Made by a program: the position numbers and the translations under genes. The notes under the pieces were generated by a model. It was not told the DNA's origin and searched no databases. It worked only from the letters and a program-made list of their open reading frames with translations. From Promethearchaeota archaeon (GTDB lineage Archaea; Asgardarchaeota; Lokiarchaeia; Sigyniarchaeales; SOKP01), in contig JABCSY010000022.1 in NCBI GenBank assembly GCA_018238625.1, positions 1 to 45,341 of the forward strand: a DNA stretch of 45,341 bases, in the 5' to 3' direction. Positions 34,465 through 42,824 of this stretch are shown here, piece by piece. Numbering within the stretch: position 1 is the stretch's first letter; each line of letters begins with the position of its first letter.

Positions 34465-35586
34465 CTAAATTTTCATTGAAATCATTTTTTTTCTTATCAA
34501 GACGGAGATAAATGTTTCGAAATTTGATAAAATATCTTTGATATAACTGTTCTTATTTAGATTTAAATTTAACATCTCTTTATTTACATCAAAAGATTGT
34601 GCTAATGTAGAAAATAACATTTCAATTTCTTCATTTATTTCTGTTTTTCCTAATAATCCCCATCGGTACTCATCTAGAAGGTGAATTATTAAAGAAGAAA
34701 CAGTAACCAGTTTATTATTTTTGTCTATGGATTGAAAATGATAGATAAAATCTAATTTAGTCATTGAGTCTTGATTAAAAACATTTTTATACTTTTGCCA
34801 TAGACTTTCTTCCGTTATTCCATATCTCTCGAATCTTTTTAAAATACTATGCTGGCTATCAGGATCGCAATTTTCTTGTTTATATAATGCTTCTTTTACA
34901 GCTTTTTTTACGGATAACCCTATTAATTCACCTAACTTCGAATGTTTTCCAGTATTTGTTAAATATATAGGTGAATCCAAGTTACTAATAATAATATTAC
35001 CATCTGTGCCTGTCCCAGTTGCTAAATCGTTTGAATATTTGCTTCCTATCATTAGTTCTTGCAAAGCAGCAGTTTTTGCTTCAGTACAAATAACGAGTGC
35101 TTGAGTTAAGGCTTCAGGGGGTAATTTTACATCGATTTCTAAAATAGTATTAATAGTTCCAAATTTTTTCTTTTTTATATTTAATAAATCTCTTTCATCA
35201 AATGAAGCGGGATCACCAGCTCGGCCCCCATTAATGCCTACACCCGCAGTAACAATAGCAGTCGTTGTAATACCTTTATATGACTCTTCTTTTATCGATA
35301 CATTCTCTATGGAGGCTGCTGTACTAATGCCTGAAGTAAATTCTGGCTTTAACCCCAACTTCTCGGCGATTTTCTTTAAATGTTCTTTATAAGTTGTTTC
35401 CTTAAAAACATAAGTCCTTTCTGGCCCTTGTGTTCCATCATAATTATAAACATAATTCAATTTTTCACTATAAGCGCCGTTTAATGGTGAAGTGCTAAGT
35501 ACATTTCTTTTTCCTTTGAATTTTATAACAAGAGCTTTCTGTTCTCTATAGATTACATCACCCAACGAAGTTACAAAGATTTTCAT
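34465..35586 (-). CDS. cbiZ: Adenosylcobinamide amidohydrolase
   Basis: The 373-residue CbiZ removes the aminopropanol arm from adenosylcobinamide (and pseudo-B12 forms), giving adenosylcobyric acid that CbiB can rebuild. This is the archaeal salvage and remodelling route. Family marks are NVLSTSPLNGAY (residues about 27-38), TTTAIVTAGVGINGGRAGDP (about 107-126) and ATGTGTDGNIIIS (about 187-199). The C-terminal 130 residues are a helical extension beyond the core (from about 240, LKRFERYGITEESLW), without known function. It lies 72 bases after cobC on the same strand. Confidence 0.92.
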   Translation of the reverse strand: MKIFVTSLGDVIYREQKALVIKFKGKRNVLSTSPLNGAYSEKLNYVYNYDGTQGPERTYVFKETTYKEHLKKIAEKLGLKPEFTSGISTAASIENVSIKEESYKGITTTAIVTAGVGINGGRAGDPASFDERDLLNIKKKKFGTINTILEIDVKLPPEALTQALVICTEAKTAALQELMIGSKYSNDLATGTGTDGNIIISNLDSPIYLTNTGKHSKLGELIGLSVKKAVKEALYKQENCDPDSQHSILKRFERYGITEESLWQKYKNVFNQDSMTKLDFIYHFQSIDKNNKLVTVSSLIIHLLDEYRWGLLGKTEINEEIEMLFSTLAQSFDVNKEMLNLNLNKNSYIKDILSNFETFISVLIRKKMISMKI

Positions 35587-35658
35587 TAATTAAATTCACT
35601 TCTTTACAATCTTTAATCTTTTTTATCTAAACGAAATTGGTTTCGTAATGCTTTTTTT

Positions 35659-36237
35659 TTACCTATTTATATATTCAACGGTTGTATATGAATTACTACT
35701 ATTATCTTGATTGAACTTGATTTTTGAAACACTTCCATAGTTTATTTGTATTGAAAAAGATTTTTTCAAAGGAATATCTAGGATATATGATAAGATTGAG
35801 CGAATAAAACCTCCATGAGTAATAATTGCAACATTTTCATATTTTTTTTTTACGAGGTCTTCAAAAAAGTCAGTAGCTCTTTTATATAAATCAAGATACG
35901 ATTCTCCATTCGGACAACGAAAATTTACAAAATTATTCAACCAATTTTCGCGTTCCGTTTTATTAATTAAACTCCAATCTTTTAATTCCCAATCACCGAA
36001 ATTTAATTCAATTATACGCTTATCAATAATAGGATCCGCAATCGCTAATCTTTCTGCTAGTAGAATACATCTTTTCAATGGGCTTGAGTAAAAAATCATT
36101 TGAGGAGAAACAGAAAACTTTTTTTTTAAAATATTGACTTCGCTTTCAAAGGTTTGAGATACATCTACATCGGAGTAACCGTAACATATTCCCTCCTTAA
36201 CATTTACGCTTGTATGACGGATAAAATATAAATCCAA
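35659..36237 (-). CDS. cobC: Histidine phosphatase, probable alpha-ribazole-phosphate phosphatase
   Basis: The 192-residue phosphoglycerate-mutase-fold phosphatase has the catalytic His in YFIRHTSVN (residues 4-12, RHT instead of RHG). It also has SSPLKRC (about 51-57), the acid Glu in IELNFGDWE and the second His in IITHGG near 139. In the cobamide pathway it removes phosphate from ribazole phosphate or cobalamin-5'-phosphate. The position between cobS and cbiZ supports this, though the superfamily is broad. Its start lies 34 bases inside the end of cobS. The RHT motif at residues 7-9 leaves no room for a later start. Confidence 0.82.
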   Translation of the reverse strand: MDLYFIRHTSVNVKEGICYGYSDVDVSQTFESEVNILKKKFSVSPQMIFYSSPLKRCILLAERLAIADPIIDKRIIELNFGDWELKDWSLINKTERENWLNNFVNFRCPNGESYLDLYKRATDFFEDLVKKKYENVAIITHGGFIRSILSYILDIPLKKSFSIQINYGSVSKIKFNQDNSSNSYTTVEYINR

Positions 36238-37022
36238 GGTTTAATCACCACAAATAAGTAAAATATTACTTCAGTAATTTGTTGCGTCGCTCCTAAACAA
36301 TCGCCAGTATAACCCCCTATTTTTTTCTTAAATTTGTGTCCTAAAATCCACGTGGTTACAACAACTGGAATAATTAAGAAGAAATAGTAATAATCTCTTA
36401 ACAATAAAAAGGGAACGATCCCAAATACACCACCAATAATAAAGTTGCCAAAACTCATTTTTTTTGCGAGCGGTTTAGCCTTACTATCTTCATTCTCTCG
36501 TACATATTCTTGAATAAAAATTAAAGAAGTTGACGCAAATCGACTTAAACTATGCCCTATTATAAGAATAAAAGGCAAAATTATTGGTTCAATATATAAA
36601 AGACAAGTATATTTGAGCGACAACATTAAAATCAAGGCTATAGCACCAAATGTACCTATCTGAGAGTCTTTCATAATGGTTAATACGCGTTCTTTTGTGT
36701 ACCCGCCCCCAAAACCATCAACAAAGTCTGCAAGTCCATCTTCGTGAAAGGCACCCGTTACTAAAATGGAACATATCATAGTAAGGAGGATAACGATCTG
36801 AGTTGGCATAATAAAATTACATAAGTAAAAAACCACTGCTGAAAACCCCCCAACTATCCACCCAATTAAAGGAAAATATCTCGATGACTTATTTAGATAT
36901 TCTTCTGAAAATTTAATTCGTTTAGGACACGGAATTCTAGTGAAAAATTGTAAAGCTGTAAAAAAAATATTAATTTCTTTACCTATTCTACGAAAGATTT
37001 TTTTAATTATCATATAATTCAA
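36204..37022 (-). CDS. cobS: Adenosylcobinamide-GDP ribazoletransferase (cobalamin synthase)
   Basis: The 272-residue membrane enzyme joins the GDP-activated corrinoid to alpha-ribazole or its phosphate, completing the lower ligand. Typical parts are FFTALQFFTRIPCP (residues about 19-32), SSRYFPLIGWIVGG and GAFHEDGLADFVDGFGGG (about 91-108, the metal-binding Asp/His set). GYTGDCLGATQQ lies near the end. Six or so hydrophobic helices are present. Its ATG overlaps the cobT stop by four bases (ATGA) and its end overlaps cobC, so translation is tightly coupled. Confidence 0.94.
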   Translation of the reverse strand: MNYMIIKKIFRRIGKEINIFFTALQFFTRIPCPKRIKFSEEYLNKSSRYFPLIGWIVGGFSAVVFYLCNFIMPTQIVILLTMICSILVTGAFHEDGLADFVDGFGGGYTKERVLTIMKDSQIGTFGAIALILMLSLKYTCLLYIEPIILPFILIIGHSLSRFASTSLIFIQEYVRENEDSKAKPLAKKMSFGNFIIGGVFGIVPFLLLRDYYYFFLIIPVVVTTWILGHKFKKKIGGYTGDCLGATQQITEVIFYLFVVIKPWIYILSVIQA

Positions 37023-38068
37023 ATAGTCTTTTTAGTTACATTGGCATCTTCAAAGGAAGCCATATTATTTAAGAAATTTAATGCGGATTTAATCAATGGA
37101 TAGGCGATGGCAACGCCAGTACCTTCCCCTAACCTCATTTTAAGGTCTAATAATGGTTCTATATTCAAGTTATTTAAAACATTACTATGTCCTTTTTCAT
37201 CTGATTTATGGCAAAATATACAATAATCGAGAACAGAAGGGTTTATCTTTAAGGCGACCAATAATGCGGAGGTTACTATGAATCCATCTATTAATATTAT
37301 CATATTCAATTCTGCAGCTTGAAGTATTCCTCCACATATCATAGCTATTTCAAAACCTCCAAAAGTTGATAATACAGAAAGGGGGTTACCTTTTTCTACA
37401 TCTGGTATGTGCTTTTTAATAGCTTGTTTCAATATTTGTGTCTTTCTTTTTAAACTAGAGTCGTCTAAACCAGTCCCACGTCCTACGCACTTTTCGATAG
37501 AAATATTGCAAAGAATAGACATAATTATTGATGCAGAAGATGTATTCCCAATCCCCATTTCTCCAAATCCAATAATATTACATCCGTTTTCTCCTTGTTC
37601 CTTTACAATTAGAGCGCCTTTAGATAAAGCATTCTCGCATTGTACTTTATCCATAGCCGGAGAATTAAGAAAATTTTTTGTTCCCATTGAGATTTTAGCA
37701 TTGATGAGATTCGGAGTATTACTAAAATTAAAATTAACACCTGCGTCAACAATTTTTAAATTAATTCCGTTTTGTTTGCTAAATACGCAGATTGCTGCTC
37801 CCCCACTTAAAAAGTTTAAAACCATTTGATGTGTTACTTCTTGGGGGTAAGCACTTACTCCTTCAGAAGCAATGCCGTGATCCCCTGCGAACACAATAAT
37901 TGTAGGATTTATCAGTTCGGGGCTTAAGGTATTTTGGATTAACCCAATCTTTAAAGCGATAAGCTCTAACATACCCAAAGCGCCAATGGGTTTGGTTTTT
38001 GAATCAATTTTGCTTTGTAACTGAGAAATAATCTCTTTTGATGTAGATTTTATGTTAAATTCTTGCAT
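37019..38068 (-). CDS. cobT: Nicotinate-nucleotide:dimethylbenzimidazole phosphoribosyltransferase
   Basis: The 349-residue enzyme moves ribose phosphate from nicotinate mononucleotide to the lower-ligand base, giving alpha-ribazole phosphate. Motifs are TKPIGALGMLELIA (residues about 26-39), FAGDHGIASEGVSAYP and the catalytic Glu in RLGEGTGVA near 311. GFGEMGIGNTSSAS holds the nucleotide loop. The substrate base cannot be told; archaea often use adenine or phenolic bases. NaMN is also the product of PncB encoded at 984-2384. It is followed by cobS with an ATGA overlap. Confidence 0.94.
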   Translation of the reverse strand: MQEFNIKSTSKEIISQLQSKIDSKTKPIGALGMLELIALKIGLIQNTLSPELINPTIIVFAGDHGIASEGVSAYPQEVTHQMVLNFLSGGAAICVFSKQNGINLKIVDAGVNFNFSNTPNLINAKISMGTKNFLNSPAMDKVQCENALSKGALIVKEQGENGCNIIGFGEMGIGNTSSASIIMSILCNISIEKCVGRGTGLDDSSLKRKTQILKQAIKKHIPDVEKGNPLSVLSTFGGFEIAMICGGILQAAELNMIILIDGFIVTSALLVALKINPSVLDYCIFCHKSDEKGHSNVLNNLNIEPLLDLKMRLGEGTGVAIAYPLIKSALNFLNNMASFEDANVTKKTI

Positions 38069-38161
38069 GTTTCAATAAAAATTTTTTAATTTTAATATTT
38101 TCTTAATTATCTAATCGTGCAATCAATAATGAAACTGACAAAAAAATAATGATCAATTTTT

Positions 38162-39364
38162 TTATTTTTCTGTAAGATCGTGTAAAACTAAACCGCTTAA
38201 TAATTTTGGGTCAAACCAAGTTGATTTTGGAGGCATGACACCACCAGCAGTGGCAATTTCTTCTAAATCTTGTATATTAACAGGATAAAGATTAATTAAT
38301 AAATCATTTCCTCTCTCAGTAATATATTTTTCCATCTCATTTGGATCTTGAATTCCACCTAAAAAAATAATGTTCTCATCAGCTCGAGGATCAATTATTC
38401 CTAATATCGGATTCAATATTTTATCCTGTAGAACAACAACATCAAGACTATCGCGTAATAAATCAAATCTCGTTTCTTTAGTAATTAATTCGTACCATTT
38501 TCCTTTCAGACATAAAGCAATTTGATTTTTTTTTTCGGGATTAAAAGCTTTTTCCATAGGAAGGACTCTAAAATTGATTTCTAGTTTTTTTAGAAATTCT
38601 TTATCATCAATAGACAATCGCCTTATAACTCGACTATTAGATAGAATCCGAATTTGATCGTCAGAAGCTATATAAGACAATAAATATTGCCAAGGAACAT
38701 CAGATTCTTTACTAGCGTTTGATTCTTTTAAATTTCTTTTGCGATATTCAGCAGCACTTGCTGCTCGATGATGACCGTCTGCGATGAATACTTTCTCTTT
38801 CTTAAATAATTCTGTTAATTTTTGAATAATAGCTGGGTTTGTCTCTTGCCAAAGTAAATGTCGATAATTATACTTTTTAAAATCAAATATGGGCTTTTTT
38901 TTTTTAATCTGCTTTACTAAGTAATTAATATCTTTATTTGCTTTAAAAATGGTCCATACAAGTCCAGCGGACACATGTGAAGAAGTTATGTGGTTAATTC
39001 GATCATAAAGTGGTTTCTTTCTAGTAGATTCATGCTTTATTATATTACCTTCTTCATAATCTTTAAGAGCAAGCCCTACTATTAATCCTTGCTGGTTAAA
39101 TTGATCAGATTCTTGACGATAGACGAAAACGCTTGGTAAAGTCTCTTTAGTGATGATTTGATTATCTTGAAATTGTTTATATACTTTAGCCGCGTTTTGA
39201 TATTTCTGATCGCCTTCACCATCGGGTAAAATAAGATGAATCATCGAATGAGGAATCTTCTTTAGTTGCTGTTCTTCCGCTTTTCCAATAATGTCATATG
39301 GATTAGTGCAGAATTCTTCAGGATCTTTAGGAAGAAACGGTTTTAGAGGGGATATTTTAACCAT
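38162..39364 (-). CDS. DUF1015-family protein beside the cobamide operon
   Basis: The 400-residue protein matches the DUF1015 family in its opening (KISPLKPFLPKDPEEFCTNP), the NYRHLLWQET segment near residue 165 and FIADGHHRAASAAEYRKR near 194-211. The DGHHR box recalls the catalytic box of ParB/Srx-type free serine kinases. A small-molecule kinase role is therefore conceivable but unproven. It is 93 bases upstream of cobT on the same strand and may be the first gene of that operon, where an amino-acid kinase would make sense because CobD needs threonine phosphate. Two 17-base tandem repeats precede it. Confidence 0.7.
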   Translation of the reverse strand: MVKISPLKPFLPKDPEEFCTNPYDIIGKAEEQQLKKIPHSMIHLILPDGEGDQKYQNAAKVYKQFQDNQIITKETLPSVFVYRQESDQFNQQGLIVGLALKDYEEGNIIKHESTRKKPLYDRINHITSSHVSAGLVWTIFKANKDINYLVKQIKKKKPIFDFKKYNYRHLLWQETNPAIIQKLTELFKKEKVFIADGHHRAASAAEYRKRNLKESNASKESDVPWQYLLSYIASDDQIRILSNSRVIRRLSIDDKEFLKKLEINFRVLPMEKAFNPEKKNQIALCLKGKWYELITKETRFDLLRDSLDVVVLQDKILNPILGIIDPRADENIIFLGGIQDPNEMEKYITERGNDLLINLYPVNIQDLEEIATAGGVMPPKSTWFDPKLLSGLVLHDLTEK

Positions 39365-39420
39365 AATATGAATTAAAAAATTTCACATTTTAAATAATTT
39401 CAATGTTTAAATTTAATATT

Positions 39421-39454
39421 ATTATAACATAAGTTTTATTATAACATAAGTTTT
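39421..39454. repeat. 17-bp perfect tandem duplication in the DUF1015/thiolase divergent promoter
   Basis: ATTATAACATAAGTTTT occurs twice head to tail (39421-39437 and 39438-39454). It lies 57-90 bases upstream of the DUF1015 start and about 155 upstream of the thiolase. The inner ATAAGTTT is also the core of the doubled sites before btuF, though here it is not palindromic. It could be a regulator site or plain slippage in AT-rich DNA. Confidence 0.6.
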
Positions 39455-39608
39455 CTCTCGTTCTACAACACTTACATAATTTATAAAAAAGTTAAAAAAA
39501 AATACCAATCTCTTTAATATTTTTTCAAATACTTGAGAATTAAAATTTAATTAGGATTCTAACAATAAATTAATTACAATAAAAAATTTTAAATAAAATT
39601 ATATCAAA

Positions 39609-40904
39609 ATGATAAGAATGAAAAAAGTAGCTATTATTGGAGTTGGAATTACTCCTTTTAAAGCAAGATATATGGATAAAACGCATTTTGAACTCGCTTA
39701 TGACGCGACTAAGCTCTCTTTGGAAGACGCAAACAAAAATGGGGCTGAAATAACTCATAAAGATTTAGAATCTACTGTTTACGGTATTTATAACGAACTA
39801 TTCGAACGACAATTCATGCCGGACATTTTTATAAACTCGTATATCGGAATGAACAACAAACCAGGGACTCGAATCGCTTCGGGGGGTGCTACAGGTGGAT
39901 ACACAGTGAGAATGGCTTATGCGGAAGTTGCCTCTGGTCTATCAGATCTATGCCTTTGTCTTGGCGTAGAGAAATGCAACGATTGTTATGACGAAAAAAC
40001 GGGTACGACAACACCAGAGGTTCTGAATGCAATCGCTTATTCTGCCGATATGACTTATGAATATCCAATGGGCATGATGGCGGCCAGCTCTTATGTTAGC
40101 ATGGTAAATGCGCACTTTGAAGAATTCGGTAATCCAACCGAAGAACAAATGGCTTACGTGAGCGTAAAGAATCATGGGAACGCGATAAATAATCCCAAAG
40201 CCCAATCTCCGATGAAATTGACTACAGAAGACGTATTAAATTCCAGGATAATTTGTTATCCATTTAAAATGTTGGATTGCTGTCTTTATTCCGAAGCTTC
40301 GGCAGCCTTAATATTAGCTAGCGAAGAAAAAGTAAGGGAACTAAAAATTGAAAATCCAATTTGGATAACTGGCGTAGGCGCAGCTAATACGGATTGTTTT
40401 ATCGGTAATCGAGAAGAAATTGGGCGGTTGTATTCAAATATTTACGCAGCAAAAGCAGCTTACAAGATGGCCGGATTGGACTATAATAAGATTAAAAACC
40501 AAATAGACCTAGCAGAGCTTCACGATGCCTTCTCTGGACATTACTTGTCATAAAGACAATTTGCCAGTCAAGAAGTCATTAGCTACGAAGAACTCGGTTT
40601 TGTGTCTTTTGGAGAAGGAGGTTCATGGATTGAAAAAACATTTGAAAAACCTGGAGAAGGGCCTTGGTTAGAGGGAGAACTCCCGTGCTGTCCTTCAGGT
40701 GGCTTAATAGGTTGTGGCCATGCTGTTGGAGCTACAGGAATAATGAGTACTGGAGAAGCTGCTCTTCAAATAAGAGGGGAAGCCGGTAAACATCAAGTAA
40801 CTATTGAAAAAGGACGAGCTATATCTCATTCTATTGGAGGTCCTGGTGCTGCCTATGCTGCGGTGATTGTAATGGCAAACGAGGAGGGGTTGAAAAAACC
40901 ATGA
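39609..40904 (+). pseudogene. Thiolase-fold protein interrupted by an in-frame TAA, lacking the nucleophilic Cys
   Basis: One frame runs 431 codons from ATG 39609 to TGA 40904 and is broken only by TAA at 40551-40553 (codon 315). Before it: VAIIGVGITPFKARY, the loop IASGGATGG near residue 97, GVEKCND, and ELHDAFSGH just ahead of the stop. After it: SFGEGGSWIEK and CPSGGLIGCGHAVGATGIM, the thiolase C-terminal motif. True thiolases have a Cys (NACASG) where this has SGGATGG, as in the Cys-less aldolase Ltp2. The stop may be a real mutation, a sequencing error or readthrough; downstream genes are intact. A 314-residue truncated product lacks the C-terminal active-site loops. Confidence 0.8.
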
Positions 40905-41401
40905 GCGAAAAATTTCAATCACATGAAATTAGGGATAAAATTCTAATAGAATATAAGTATACTATGGGCGGGCAATCAAAATTCTTCATAGAATTAATGA
41001 ATAATAAGAAGATATTAGGAACAAAATGTAAAAAGTGCGGGAAAGTTTGGATGCCTCCAAGAATTAACTGCTCAGAGTGCTACGAAGATACCGATTGGAT
41101 TGAGCTCCCCCACGCAGGTACGATTCAAATTAGTACGATAGTATGGTATGGGGCTGCTGAATTTATTCAAAATGTTCCCTACGGTTGTGCTTTTATTAAA
41201 TTAGATGAAGCAGATACAGCTTTGTTTCAAGGTGTATTTTCAGAAAATTTGGTTCCTTCAAAAATTAAGAAAGGACAACGAGTTAAAGCAGTGTTTAAAA
41301 AGAGGGAGGACCGAGAAGGTAGAATGACAGATTTCTTCTTCGTTCCTGAAGATGAGTGGGAAAGATGGATTAATAAACCAGAATTTGAAGGTGGTGAGTA
41401 A
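40901..41401 (+). CDS. DUF35 OB-fold, zinc-ribbon partner of the thiolase-like protein
   Basis: The 166-residue protein has an N-terminal helix and a four-Cys zinc ribbon CKKCGKVWMPPRINCSEC (residues about 45-62). An OB-fold follows (LPHAGTIQISTIVWYG ... LFQGVFSEN ... KGQRVKAVFKKRE), typical of DUF35/ChsH2 proteins. These bind thiolase-fold enzymes and shuttle acyl-CoA intermediates. In actinobacterial steroid degradation a DUF35 protein forms an aldolase with Ltp2. Its ATG overlaps the thiolase TGA (ATGA), indicating a coupled complex. A thiolase/HMG-CoA synthase role is the alternative known for archaeal DUF35. Confidence 0.88.
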   Translation: MSEKFQSHEIRDKILIEYKYTMGGQSKFFIELMNNKKILGTKCKKCGKVWMPPRINCSECYEDTDWIELPHAGTIQISTIVWYGAAEFIQNVPYGCAFIKLDEADTALFQGVFSENLVPSKIKKGQRVKAVFKKREDREGRMTDFFFVPEDEWERWINKPEFEGGE

Positions 41402-41403
41402 AA

Positions 41404-41775
41404 TTGGGTATTGCAAGTGAAAGTTTAAGTAAAATTGTTGAAAATATGAGCGGGAACGCAAAAGTTGAAGCTGTTTTTTTTACTAACATTAGTGGAAAAG
41501 AAGTTGATTGGGATATGATTTTCCAATTTAACTTGGATAACGAGGATTCTTTTTATCTTAAGGTAAAAGGAAGAAAAGCTGAACTGATTAACGGAACTGC
41601 TTCAGATCCTAACATAATTATGACGGGAGATAATAACGCAATTGTAAAAATCTGCAATGGCAAGGGAGATTTCACTCATGCGATTAGTAGAGAACAAATA
41701 AAAGTTACAAAAGGAAAAATCATTGAAGTAATACGCCTAACTCGAGCAATAACCCTTGTTTTAAAAACTAAATAG
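41404..41775 (+). CDS. SCP2 sterol-carrier-like lipid-binding domain protein
   Basis: The 123-residue stand-alone SCP2 domain starts at TTG 41404, two bases after the DUF35 stop, with GGTGG upstream. The pattern DWDMIFQFNLDNEDSFYLKV, then DPNIIMTGDNNAIVKICNGK and a closing helix region, is typical of SCP2 proteins, which form a hydrophobic tunnel for acyl chains or acyl-CoA. It closes the thiolase-DUF35-SCP2 operon and probably presents lipid substrates to it. Confidence 0.85.
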   Translation: MGIASESLSKIVENMSGNAKVEAVFFTNISGKEVDWDMIFQFNLDNEDSFYLKVKGRKAELINGTASDPNIIMTGDNNAIVKICNGKGDFTHAISREQIKVTKGKIIEVIRLTRAITLVLKTK

Positions 41776-41777
41776 AC

Positions 41778-41797
41778 TTTTTTTCCTTTTTTTTTTT
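41778..41797 (+). terminator. T-rich terminator of the thiolase operon
   Basis: Two T runs (41778-41784 and 41787-41797), interrupted only by CC, begin three bases after the SCP2 stop, fitting an archaeal U-tract terminator. The rest of the 242-base gap holds the promoter of the next operon. Confidence 0.5.
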
Positions 41798-41919
41798 ATT
41801 ACTTTTATTGGTTTGCTCCGTTGCGAGTGTTTCAAAAAGAAGACTTAAAATTTTTATTAGAGAAATGATAATTTAATTAACATTCTAAGATTAACTGTTG
41901 ATATTATTAGACTAGAAAT

Positions 41920-41939
41920 GCAAATCTTTATAAGTTTGC
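41920..41939. promoter_or_regulatory. TATA-like box inside a small inverted repeat before the amino-acid transporter
   Basis: GCAAATCTTTATAAGTTTGC (41920-41939) has five-base inverted arms GCAAA/TTTGC around TTTATAAG, about 90 bases before the binding-protein start. It could be a promoter element covered by a regulator site. This is an inference from sequence only. Confidence 0.35.
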
Positions 41940-42029
41940 TTATAACATTTATCTTCTGTATTATTTAATCTAAAATTCAATACTAAAAAAAATTTAAAAT
42001 AAAATAATAAAGACGAGGTGTATCGTCAT

Positions 42030-42824
42030 ATGAAAAGAGAATTTGCTGTCTTAGGAATAGTAATAGCTTTAGGAGTGGGATTACTAGGTGGTTGGTTTAT
42101 TCCTTCGCCTATTACCACACCAGAAGGCACATCATTACTTTCTCAGATTAAATCAAGAGGCACTATTAAAGTTGGTACAAGTGCGGATTATCCTCCATTT
42201 GAAAATTATAATGTTACTTTAGACCTGATTGAGGGATTTGATGTAGATGTTACAGAAATGATAGGTGATGCTATTAATGTCACAATTGAATGGAGTGACA
42301 TTCCTTTTGATTCCCTTATTGGTGCCTGTCTATCAGGTGAGATTGACATGATTGCAGCCGCAATGACTTATAACGAGCAACGCGCTCAACAACTTGCTCC
42401 ATCTTCAACCTATATCACTGTTAGCCAAGCTGTGGTGGTAAAACAAACCTCTTCACTCACTATAACACATTTAAATAATCTCACATCCTATATAGTTGGT
42501 GTACAATCTGGTACCGTAATGCAGGATGAATTAGTGGCTTTAGGGATGACAGTAGGGGTCGATCTTATAACTTTTGCTAGAGCTGATTTGCTTATGGCAG
42601 ATCTAGATATTGGTGGAATAGATGCGGCCTATGTTGATGAACCAATTTTTACCGCTTTCAATCAAACTTATGCCCTTAAAATCATTTTTAGTACTCCTTC
42701 TGAGCCTTTAGCTCTATGGACAAGACATGGAGAACCCGAACTTTTATACGAAATAAATAATGTCATCCTTGATGGGTATCAATCGGGTTGGATCTATAGT
42801 ATGATAACAACGTGGTTTGGATGA
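42030..42824 (+). CDS. Polar amino-acid ABC transporter substrate-binding protein
   Basis: The 264-residue family-3 binding protein has an N-terminal hydrophobic helix (FAVLGIVIALGVGLLGGWFI, residues 4-23) without a lipobox Cys, so it is anchored or secreted. The core has GTIKVGTSADYPPFENY, LIEGFDVDVTEMIG and GACLSGEIDMIAAAMTY, the ligand-binding lobe hinges. ATG 42030 is preferred over GTG 42018 because AGGTG lies about ten bases upstream of it. The ligand is probably a polar or charged amino acid. It is the first of four coupled genes. Confidence 0.9.
   Translation: MKREFAVLGIVIALGVGLLGGWFIPSPITTPEGTSLLSQIKSRGTIKVGTSADYPPFENYNVTLDLIEGFDVDVTEMIGDAINVTIEWSDIPFDSLIGACLSGEIDMIAAAMTYNEQRAQQLAPSSTYITVSQAVVVKQTSSLTITHLNNLTSYIVGVQSGTVMQDELVALGMTVGVDLITFARADLLMADLDIGGIDAAYVDEPIFTAFNQTYALKIIFSTPSEPLALWTRHGEPELLYEINNVILDGYQSGWIYSMITTWFG

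Noticed and set aside
40551..40553. Pyrrolysine-type recoding of the thiolase stop
   Set aside because: Pyrrolysine is inserted at TAG; this codon is TAA.
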